From Spirosoma fluviale (lineage in GTDB: Bacteria > Bacteroidota > Bacteroidia > Cytophagales > Spirosomataceae), in the NCBI RefSeq assembly GCF_900230225.1, contig NZ_OCNH01000002.1:373844-437843 (forward strand): a stretch of DNA of 64,000 nucleotides. Direction: 5' to 3'. The notes beneath the pieces were generated by a model. The model made no database searches and was not told the origin of the DNA. It saw only the letters and a program-made list of their open reading frames with translations. Shown in pieces: positions 33,696 through 40,633 of the stretch (position 1 is its first letter; every line of letters begins with the position of its first letter). The position numbers were made by a program, and so were the translations under genes.

Positions 33696-33729
33696 TAGTA
33701 ACAGAGAGCGGTTGTCTGTTACTAATGAA
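33691..33729 (-). repeat. hairpin enclosing the photolyase start codon
   Basis: Arms 33691-33705 and 33715-33729 are perfect 15-bp complements with a 9-base loop. The photolyase ATG (33693-33695) is within the coding-side arm, so the start codon would be paired in the mRNA. Confidence 0.75.
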
Positions 33730-33778
33730 TCAGCAGCCAATCTTGTTCATTACACCCTAAAATATGCCGCAAATTAAC

Positions 33779-34167
33779 TAACCCCGCAGGGGTTGACTAC
33801 GGATATCCGGGGGCGCAGCCCTCGGAGTGGCAGTGGTCTGACCACCTGCCCCAACCCCGCAGGAGTTGACTGTGGATAACCGGGGGTGTAGCCCCCGGCT
33901 TTTACCTGCGAGACTATACTAACCCCGATAGGGGTTGACCACGGGTGACCTCCAGGCTCCGTCTGATCCGAGGGCTGCGCCCCCGGTTATCCGTAGTCAA
34001 CCCCTTCGGGGTTGGAGGTAGGTGGTGCTGTCTCCGGGGCGATCCGAGGGCTGCGCCCCCGGTTATCCGTAGTCAACCCCTTCAGGGTTGGAGGTAGGTG
34101 GTGCTGTCTCCGGGGCGATCCGAGGGCTGCGCCCCCGGTTATCCGTAGTCAACCCCTTCAGGGTTGG
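33779..34167. repeat. array of two-hairpin (family B) repeats
   Basis: Six units of a roughly 47-base element. Three (33779-33825, 33853-33898 and a partial one at about 33920-33949) point one way; three (from 33968, 34044 and 34120, period 76 bases) point the other. Written in the second orientation, each unit is a GC-rich hairpin with loop TGC, the linker GGTTATCCGTAGTCAA, then a hairpin CAACCCC-TTC-GGGGTTG. Loops and linker are more constant than stems. The array separates the BlaR1-like operon from the photolyase gene and also fills most of this 435-bp gap, which holds no gene. Confidence 0.9.
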
Positions 34168-34175
34168 GTGGTCTG

Positions 34176-35594
34176 CTATTTGGTGATGATGGAGACTGTT
34201 TTGTTGGGTTTATCTACATCCATCCGGGCAATTTTGGCGGGTGAAACAGCCGTAAACTCCTTTTGGGTGACGGGTTTACCATCAACGAGGAATATGGCTA
34301 TATCCTTGAAGGCTGATTCATTTGAGGATGGTGCTTCAGCATCTAGTTGAAAATTAATGGGCAGATTATACTTTACATTTACCACCTCGCCATTCTGTCT
34401 GGCTGGTGTCCAGTTGGGCATATTTTTTACCACCCGTACCGCTTCGGCATCGGCACCGTAGCCAATACCTTTCAGGATTTGCACATCGGAGATCTCGCCG
34501 GTTTTTGTGACAATAAAACTAACAAACACCCGGCCATGAACATTCGCCTTTAGGGCGGCTTCTGGGTATTTCATGTTTTTCTCAAGATAAGCACCTAATT
34601 GTGCCATGCCTCCCGGAAATTCGGGCTGTTGTTCAACCACGGTAAAGATTTCACCGTCTACTTTCACGGACTTGCGAGCGGAGGTTTCGGCAGTGGTGAG
34701 AGCGGTCTGGTCCTGCTCCGATTGGGTACACATGGTCAGTAGGGCGGCCAGGGGCAGGGCGAGGACGTAGCCGAGGAGCGCCCGGCGATGGGTTTGCGGT
34801 TTTTGTAACATAACGATACGTTGTTTGAGGGTTGATTTAGAAACGAAGGGGGTTGTCAGGGCGGTCATGGGCACATCGAGCGCGTAAGCCACTAGTTGTT
34901 GGGCATACGTGGGCTGAGCAGCAATGTAATGAGTAGGTATTGTACTGGCAGACAACTGGCGGACAGCGGCCTGGTCGGCCAGAAACTCGTGGATCTCCTG
35001 AAGGGCGCGCTTGTACAGCCAAAGCACCGGATTGAACCAGAAAAAGGCCTGTGTAACTTCCAGAAGCAGCACATCGGCGGTGTGGCGCTGGCGGATATGG
35101 GCCTCTTCATGGCGCATCAGGGCTTCGGGCTGGGTACGGGCATCGGTTTGATTCAGCACCAGATAGCGGCCGAACGAAAACGACGGGGCTTCGTTGGTTG
35201 GGAGCTGCACGAGCGTATAAGCGGGGGTGCGCTTAGCCGTGCCACGCCGGATCAGGCGAAATACGGACCACAGATTGACGCCCATTCGTACCAGCGTGGC
35301 AAATACGCCCAGGCCGTAGATCAGACACAGCCAGTCCGATGCGGTCAGGCTATCGGATTGCGGTTGCGGGCTGCCAATAACAAACGTCGGTAAGATAATC
35401 GTACCCACCGGTAGTGAATCGCCCGTTCCGGTGGGTAGTTCGACCAGCGGGAGCAATAACGAAAGCCCCACCGATACGAGCAGATACGCCCGGTTCATGC
35501 CGAAAAACGTGTTTCGGCGCAGCAACAGCGCGTAACAGCCGTAAAACAACAGCAGATACAGGCTGGCGGTTAAGAGATAGGGGAGCGTGTTCAT
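34176..35594 (-). CDS. BlaR1-like M56 metallopeptidase with C-terminal TonB domain
   Basis: 472-residue membrane protein. The N-terminal M56 part (about 1-300) has four to five membrane helices and the zinc motif HEEAH (162-166) within LMRHEEAHIRQRHTADV. After the last helix (GYVLALPLAALLTMC, about 273-287) a periplasmic segment leads to a TonB C-terminal domain (about 320-425: PEFPGGMAQLGAYLEKNMKYPEAA, GRVFVSFIVTKTGEI, ILKGIGYGADAEAVRVVKNMPNWTPA). BlaR1 proteins cleave BlaI-type repressors upon sensing; a TonB domain could link this to outer-membrane receptors. It overlaps the upstream M56 gene by four bases (ATGA), so it is translationally coupled in an operon with the repressor. Confidence 0.9.
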   Translation of the reverse strand: MNTLPYLLTASLYLLLFYGCYALLLRRNTFFGMNRAYLLVSVGLSLLLPLVELPTGTGDSLPVGTIILPTFVIGSPQPQSDSLTASDWLCLIYGLGVFATLVRMGVNLWSVFRLIRRGTAKRTPAYTLVQLPTNEAPSFSFGRYLVLNQTDARTQPEALMRHEEAHIRQRHTADVLLLEVTQAFFWFNPVLWLYKRALQEIHEFLADQAAVRQLSASTIPTHYIAAQPTYAQQLVAYALDVPMTALTTPFVSKSTLKQRIVMLQKPQTHRRALLGYVLALPLAALLTMCTQSEQDQTALTTAETSARKSVKVDGEIFTVVEQQPEFPGGMAQLGAYLEKNMKYPEAALKANVHGRVFVSFIVTKTGEISDVQILKGIGYGADAEAVRVVKNMPNWTPARQNGEVVNVKYNLPINFQLDAEAPSSNESAFKDIAIFLVDGKPVTQKEFTAVSPAKIARMDVDKPNKTVSIITK

Positions 35595-37972
35595 TTCTTT
35601 TTTGTGGTTACGAGTATGACTCCATTTTTACCTTTTTCACCGTAAACCGTTGCCGATTCGCCTTTCAGGACCGTGACATTGTCGATGTCATCTGGGTTGA
35701 GGTGGCTGATACCGCTTTTAGCTTCGACACCATCAATGATGATAAGTGGCTCGCCGGTCATGAATCTATTACTTCGTATCGTAAAGCTTGTGCCCGGCTT
35801 TCGTAGGGAATCGGGTAAGGGCATCGCATACCGATTTTTACTGCCGCCCGACATGCCTTTATCTAATTCAAAGCTTCCAGGCTTATTCGTATTGACAATA
35901 TTGTCCAGGGTTTGCACCGAACCAGCTTTTGAATCAGGCGTAACCTGCCCCGTTCGCTTATCCTCGGTCTTCTTTTCGAGCGAAAACTGAATGGGGAGAT
36001 TGTACATGACAGACACGGCCTTACCCTGTTGCTTACCGGGAATCCAGTTTGGCATTTGACTAACCACTCGTATCGCTTCTTCATCACAGCCACCGCCAAT
36101 GCCCTTCAGAACCCTCAATTCCCGGATATCACCGGTTTTGTCGACAATAAACTTTACGTACACTCGGCCTTGTATTTTATTTTGGCGAGCTTCGGTCGGG
36201 TAGCGTAAGTTGCGGGCCAGGTATTGATATAGAGCACGTATACCACCGGGAAATTCTGGTACTTTTTCAACAACGGTGAAGATTTCATCGCCGGTCTGGG
36301 ATATCTGTTTCTGGGGTGTTGGCGTCGATGCTGGTTCGTATCCAATTACATGTACATCGTTCAGTTGATTGCCTGAAACCTGCCCGGTTCGTTTATCATC
36401 GGTTTTCTTTTCGAGCGCGAACTGAATGGGGAGAACATACTGGGTAGCTACGGTCTTTCCATTTTGTTGGCCCGGAATCCAGCGCGGCATTTGCTTCACA
36501 ACGCGCAGAGCTTCTTCATCACAGCCACTGCCAATACCTTTTTTAATGCTGGCAGAACCGATGGCACCGGTTGGCAGCACCACAAACTGAACCAGAACGT
36601 TGCCCTCAACACCAGCCGCTTTGGCTTTAGCCGGATACCGTAGCGCATGTGCCACATATTGCATCAATCCCGGAATACCCGTTGGAAAAACAGCTGGTTC
36701 TTCAACCGCCCGGTACACCTTACCATTAATGGTTTCTGAAGAAGGCGGTGTGCGTACCGGCATAGACGGATTAGGCTTAATCGCCTTGTAAGCCGCCGTT
36801 GCGCCCATGGTAGGTAACTCATTTGGGTCAGTTGGAGATAGGGCGATGTTTAACGTTGTTCGCCCCTTTTCCCCAACTTGAGGAACATTTGTTGTCGAAA
36901 AACCGACAAAACTGAAACTGATCGTTGCTGTTTTAGGGACGTTCTTAAGAGTGAACTGCCCCTGTGTGTCGGTAGGTATACCTTTGCCGGTTTCGGCAAC
37001 GACAACTATCGCCCCCGGCAGCGGCTTCCCATCCACTGAACTCGTCACTTTTCCGGTTACCGTAATTCCCTCATCCTGAAGCGAGTCCACGACAGCCGTA
37101 ATTTCTTCCCGTGCCGTGGTCATGGCCAGCAACCCAAATGCCAATGGAAGAACCAGCACGTATTTGCCCAGCGCCCAGCGGGTCGTGGCTTTTTGTTGCA
37201 GCATGATAATGCGTTGCTTAAGGAGCGACGGGTTGAAGAAACTGTTCGTTAGCGGGTCGGGACTGCTTACGCTGAGTTGTGTACCAAAGGAGTAAGCCAC
37301 CAGAAAGCGGGCGTATTCCGTGGGTTGGGTGGCGGGCTGATCGGCCAGAAATTCGTGTACCTGGCGTAGCAGACGGGCAATCAGCAGCAGTGCCGGACAA
37401 GCCCAGAATACAGCCTGGACAATGCCCAGGCCGAGCACATCGGCGCTATGCCATTGCCGAACGTGTACCAACTCATGCCGCAAAATCAGGGTGTTGTCGG
37501 TATCGGCGGGGTTCAGGATAATGTAGTTGAAAAACGAGAAGGTTGGGAGCGTCGGGTCGTTTGGCTGCACCAGTATATACCCATCCTGCGTCTGCCGGGG
37601 CGACCAGTGAATTAGCCGCAACAGACGCCCGGTTCGGATGCCTAACCGGGTGAGTAAGGCCAAAGCAATGAGTCCATACCCCCACAGCGCGAGTTGCTCC
37701 CAATCGGGGCTGGGCTCGGCTTGAGGGGCTTCGAGCGTAGCTACCTGGATAGTAGTTACGGGCAGCGCTATAACGCCCACCGGCATTGGGAGTGTTTCCA
37801 CGGTTTCGGCGGGTAGCCTAACCAGCGGCAGAGTCAGTGAGAGCACCAACGAGGCCAGCAGATACGCCCGGTTCAGCCCGAAAAACGTATGCCGACGCAG
37901 CAGCAGCCAATAACAACTGGCAAACAGCAGACCGTAGAGGTTCGCTTTGAGGAGGTAATCGAGGGCGTTCAT
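35591..37972 (-). CDS. BlaR1-like M56 metallopeptidase fused to two TonB domains and a plug-like tail
   Basis: 793-residue multidomain protein. Order: four to five membrane helices and M56 domain with canonical HELVH (166-170); a carboxypeptidase-regulatory-like domain (about 300-385: VTGKVTSSVDGKPLPGAIVVV); a first TonB C-terminal domain (about 425-520); a second (about 565-660) closely resembling the first; and a tail (about 735-793) with GEPLIIIDGVEA, LNPDDIDNVTVLKG and YGEKGKNGVILVTTKK, the consensus of a TonB-receptor plug. Such a plug segment normally belongs to SusC-type receptors, not to an inner-membrane protease. It overlaps the repressor gene upstream and the second M56 gene downstream by four bases each. 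The combination suggests a sensor connecting TonB energy transduction to proteolytic de-repression; this is inference. Confidence 0.9.
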   Translation of the reverse strand: MNALDYLLKANLYGLLFASCYWLLLRRHTFFGLNRAYLLASLVLSLTLPLVRLPAETVETLPMPVGVIALPVTTIQVATLEAPQAEPSPDWEQLALWGYGLIALALLTRLGIRTGRLLRLIHWSPRQTQDGYILVQPNDPTLPTFSFFNYIILNPADTDNTLILRHELVHVRQWHSADVLGLGIVQAVFWACPALLLIARLLRQVHEFLADQPATQPTEYARFLVAYSFGTQLSVSSPDPLTNSFFNPSLLKQRIIMLQQKATTRWALGKYVLVLPLAFGLLAMTTAREEITAVVDSLQDEGITVTGKVTSSVDGKPLPGAIVVVAETGKGIPTDTQGQFTLKNVPKTATISFSFVGFSTTNVPQVGEKGRTTLNIALSPTDPNELPTMGATAAYKAIKPNPSMPVRTPPSSETINGKVYRAVEEPAVFPTGIPGLMQYVAHALRYPAKAKAAGVEGNVLVQFVVLPTGAIGSASIKKGIGSGCDEEALRVVKQMPRWIPGQQNGKTVATQYVLPIQFALEKKTDDKRTGQVSGNQLNDVHVIGYEPASTPTPQKQISQTGDEIFTVVEKVPEFPGGIRALYQYLARNLRYPTEARQNKIQGRVYVKFIVDKTGDIRELRVLKGIGGGCDEEAIRVVSQMPNWIPGKQQGKAVSVMYNLPIQFSLEKKTEDKRTGQVTPDSKAGSVQTLDNIVNTNKPGSFELDKGMSGGSKNRYAMPLPDSLRKPGTSFTIRSNRFMTGEPLIIIDGVEAKSGISHLNPDDIDNVTVLKGESATVYGEKGKNGVILVTTKKK

Positions 37973-38340
37973 TGGTCTTTCTGTTTGTTTAGGAGCTTGA
38001 TGATTTCGTCGGCTTCACCTAGACTGATGTTTTTATCCTGCACGAAGAACGACACCAGTTTTTTGAGCGAATTATCGAAGTAGTTCGCCATGAGTTGCTC
38101 GGTCTGAAAACGCCGGTATTCTTCCTCCGAAATGAGGGGATAATACTCGTGCGTTTTCCCATAAGCCCGGTAGCCAACCAGTTCTTTCTTTTCCAGAATG
38201 CGGATAATGGTCGAGACGGTATTGTAGGCGGGTTTGGGCTCGGGCAGTTCGGCCAGAACATCCTTGACAAAGCCTTTCTGAAGTTGCCAAAGCACCCGCA
38301 TGATTTCTTCTTCGGCTTTGGTAAGGTCGCGTATCGGCAT
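37969..38340 (-). CDS. BlaI/MecI/CopY-family transcriptional repressor
   Basis: 123-residue winged-helix repressor. The N-terminal half has LTKAEEEIMRVLWQLQKGFVKDVL and the recognition region YNTVSTIIRILEKKELVGY, typical of BlaI and MecI; the C-terminal helices (RFQTEQLMANYFDNSLKKLVSFF) dimerise. It is the first gene of a three-gene operon with two BlaR1-like proteases, which are expected to cleave and inactivate it. Two dyads of the ACTAA type overlap its promoter, so it probably represses its own operon. No beta-lactamase gene is present, so antibiotic resistance should not be assumed as the output. Confidence 0.93.
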   Translation of the reverse strand: MPIRDLTKAEEEIMRVLWQLQKGFVKDVLAELPEPKPAYNTVSTIIRILEKKELVGYRAYGKTHEYYPLISEEEYRRFQTEQLMANYFDNSLKKLVSFFVQDKNISLGEADEIIKLLNKQKDQ

Positions 38341-38368
38341 GACGTACAGTGATTTATTGATAGTGAAC

Positions 38369-38413
38369 GAAATGTATGACTAATGGTTTAGTTTTACAAC
38401 TAATTTATTAGTT
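38369..38413 (-). promoter_or_regulatory. promoter and two operator dyads of the BlaI/BlaR1-like operon
   Basis: On the minus strand, TACATTTC (38369-38376) lies 20 bases after a TTG at the edge of a dyad, a normal Bacteroidota promoter spacing. Dyad 1, AACTAAT-N2-ATTAGTT (38398-38413), overlaps the -33; dyad 2, ACTAA-N4-TTAGT (38379-38392), fills the spacer. Binding would block transcription. Confidence 0.6.
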
Positions 38414-38434
38414 ATATTTTTTGAGGAAACTAAA

Positions 38435-38464
38435 AAAGCCCTTTCTGGTGGCAGAAAGGGCTTT
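38435..38464 (-). terminator. Rho-independent terminator after the GH2 gene
   Basis: A 13-bp perfect stem (38435-38447 with 38452-38464) and a 4-base loop. On the minus strand it is followed by TTTTTTA, so it terminates the GH2 transcript just before the BlaI promoter. Confidence 0.8.
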
Positions 38465-38473
38465 GTGTTGGGG

Positions 38474-38602
38474 TTGTACCCGACAGCATCTTGCTGTCGA
38501 GCCGTCAGGCTAAAAAACAGTCGTCTAAAATACGTTTCACTAAAAAAGGGCGGTCACTATTTATCGCCTAACGGTTCGACAGCAAGATGCTATCGGGTAC
38601 AA
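38474..38602. repeat. family A inverted repeat downstream of GH2
   Basis: Arms 38474-38510 and 38566-38602 (37 bases) match with three differences. Each contains CGACAGCA-TCT-TGCTGTCG, and the left arm continues with GCCGTCAGGCTAAA, as at 16.8 kb. Confidence 0.85.
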
Positions 38603-38606
38603 GTGA

Positions 38607-40547
38607 CTACTTAAACAAGGGCGCGTGAATCTTCTTCAGCGTTTCAATGGGAATTTTAATGACTTCGCGGTCGTAGGTGAGCAGGCCATTTACTTCGCCT
38701 TCTACATCCGTCGTTTGCGTATACACAGCTGCCGAAAGGGCCTGTTTCTGATAATACTCCACGATTTTAGCGTATTTCTTTTGGTAAGCTTTCAGCACTT
38801 CATCGGCCGATTGATAGGTCTGGTAACCCCAGTTGCGCATTTCAGGATTCCACAGATGCCCCTGCACCGGCCAGCCGATGCCGCCAAATTCACCAATAAC
38901 CACTACGCGGTCGGTTTTTGGGGCGGGTGCGTTGGGTTCTGGCTCGTAGGTATGAATATCGTAGAAATCGCCCGCGCCGAGGTCGTTCCAGCCGCTGCTG
39001 GCGTTAACGGTCCGGCTGGGGTCGAGGGCTTTCACCCAATCGGCCAGGCGCTTGTTGTCGTACTGGCCCCAGCCTTCGTTATGCACCACCCAGGTAACAA
39101 TGCTGGGGTGGTTATGCAGGCGGTTCATCATCCGGCGCAGTTCCAGTTCAAACTGTTCTTTGCCCTTCGACCGGCGAATCGGCTCCGACTGGTCGCCGGG
39201 GGCTTCGTTCTGGCCTTCCAGAAAGCCCGACGGCATGTCCTGCCAAACCAGCATACCCATCTTATCGCAGAGGTAGTAATAACGGTCGGGCTCGACTTTA
39301 ATATGCTTGCGGAGCATGTTGAAGCCGGACTTTTTCAGGAAATCAATTTCAAACGCCATCGCTTCGTCGGAGGGGGGCGTTAGTAAACTACCGGGCCACC
39401 AGCCCTGATCGAGCGGGCCGTTCTGAAAGACGAATTTGTTGTTCAGCAACAATACCGGCTGGTTCGCCACCGACGTAGCGACGCCCGGCCCCCGACCCAT
39501 CGCGATTTTCCGCATGGCAAAATAGCCGGTTACCACATCGAGCGAATTGCCCGTTACGGTGGCGCTGGCAAACGCTTTGTTCAGAGCCTCATCCTGACGC
39601 GGGCGTTTGTTGCGGGGTGTATCGCCGAAGGGGTCGGTCACGGTAACCAGTTCCGCTTTGAGGTCGTACAGAAACGGGCTGTCGGGCGACCAGAGTTTGG
39701 GGTTTTTCAGCGAAAGGTAGCCCGTTCGTCCGGCCCGGACCAGCGTTGTCGCCACGGTTCGGTTACCATCCAGTGCCGTTAACCGAATAGCGGTGGTGTA
39801 ATTATTGGCTGGCTTATCGAGCAGCACATCCACCCGGACGCGCCCTGAATCCAGTTCCGGGGTTAGTTTGACCTCTTCAATGTAAGCCTGTTTGGGTACG
39901 GGTTCCATCCAGACCGTTTGCCAAATGCCCGACACGGGTGTGTACCAGATGCCGTTTGGATTCAGCAACTGTTTGCCGCGTGGCTGCTCCCCCGTCGACG
40001 TTGGATCGGTTACGCCCAGCAGCAGTTGATTCTGACCGTCTTTCAAATAATCCGTGACGTCGAAGCTAAAGGCGTCGGAGCCGCCCGTATGCGATCCGGC
40101 CAGCCCCCCATTGACCCACAGACTGCACTCGTAATCCACCGCGCCGAAGTGCAGCAGCACCCGTTGCCCGGCCCAGTCGGCGGGCAGGCTAACTGTCCGG
40201 CGATACCACAGGCGCTGGTCGGCGGTGAGGGGTTTGTTTACTTTCGACACTGTCGATTCAAGGCAGAACGGCACCAGAATCTGGCCCGAAAACTCCGTTG
40301 GCTGGGGAGCGATTTTGGGCGTAATGGCATAGTCCCAAAGGCCGTTCAGGTTCTGCCATTGTTTCCGAACCATCTGCGGGCGCGGGTAGTCGCGCCAGGC
40401 ATTTTCCGGCGTTAGCTGTTTCTCCCACCGGCTCATGATGGGTGCCGCACGGGGTAGATTCTGGGCGGGTGCAGGCGTTTGGGAGTGGGCAAGTCCTGAA
40501 GTCAGTAGGAGGCCCAGTAGGGGAAAGAAGGGTAGGGACGTTTTCAT
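38607..40547 (-). CDS. secreted glycoside hydrolase family 2 enzyme
   Basis: 646-residue exo-glycosidase with a signal peptide to about residue 23 (AHSQ). Sugar-binding domain (about 50-230: QWQNLNGLWDYA, ILVPFCLES, GAVDYECSLWVNG), immunoglobulin-like domain (about 235-370), then the TIM barrel. Acid/base E491 lies in HNEGWGQ and nucleophile E553 in VIGEFGGIG. GH2 members act on beta-galactosides, beta-mannosides or beta-glucuronides; the HNEGW form does not by itself settle which. It is downstream of the DUF4965 gene on the same strand, separated by a 29-bp perfect hairpin, and close to a glucuronate gene set, which makes a hemicellulose side chain a plausible substrate. Confidence 0.92.
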   Translation of the reverse strand: MKTSLPFFPLLGLLLTSGLAHSQTPAPAQNLPRAAPIMSRWEKQLTPENAWRDYPRPQMVRKQWQNLNGLWDYAITPKIAPQPTEFSGQILVPFCLESTVSKVNKPLTADQRLWYRRTVSLPADWAGQRVLLHFGAVDYECSLWVNGGLAGSHTGGSDAFSFDVTDYLKDGQNQLLLGVTDPTSTGEQPRGKQLLNPNGIWYTPVSGIWQTVWMEPVPKQAYIEEVKLTPELDSGRVRVDVLLDKPANNYTTAIRLTALDGNRTVATTLVRAGRTGYLSLKNPKLWSPDSPFLYDLKAELVTVTDPFGDTPRNKRPRQDEALNKAFASATVTGNSLDVVTGYFAMRKIAMGRGPGVATSVANQPVLLLNNKFVFQNGPLDQGWWPGSLLTPPSDEAMAFEIDFLKKSGFNMLRKHIKVEPDRYYYLCDKMGMLVWQDMPSGFLEGQNEAPGDQSEPIRRSKGKEQFELELRRMMNRLHNHPSIVTWVVHNEGWGQYDNKRLADWVKALDPSRTVNASSGWNDLGAGDFYDIHTYEPEPNAPAPKTDRVVVIGEFGGIGWPVQGHLWNPEMRNWGYQTYQSADEVLKAYQKKYAKIVEYYQKQALSAAVYTQTTDVEGEVNGLLTYDREVIKIPIETLKKIHAPLFK

Positions 40548-40565
40548 TTCTTTTAGGTTTAGGCT

Positions 40566-40627
40566 TTGCCCGTCAACTAACCACCCCCAACCGAAGCGTC
40601 GGTTGGGGGTGGTTAGTTGACGGGCAA
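40566..40627 (-). repeat. perfect 29-bp hairpin between the DUF4965 and GH2 genes
   Basis: Arms 40566-40594 and 40599-40627 are exact complements with a 4-base loop. It sits between two co-directional genes with no poly-U tail, so it may stabilise or attenuate rather than fully terminate. Confidence 0.85.
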
Positions 40628-40633
40628 CCTGAT

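Noticed and set aside
33968..34167. 76-base periodic repeats as a CRISPR array
   Set aside because: The sequence between units is also repeated, units are palindromic pairs in two orientations, and no cas genes are present.
37969..38340. Beta-lactam resistance locus
   Set aside because: BlaI- and BlaR1-like genes are present, but no beta-lactamase or PBP gene adjoins, and the BlaR1-like proteins lack the penicillin-binding sensor domain, having TonB domains instead.
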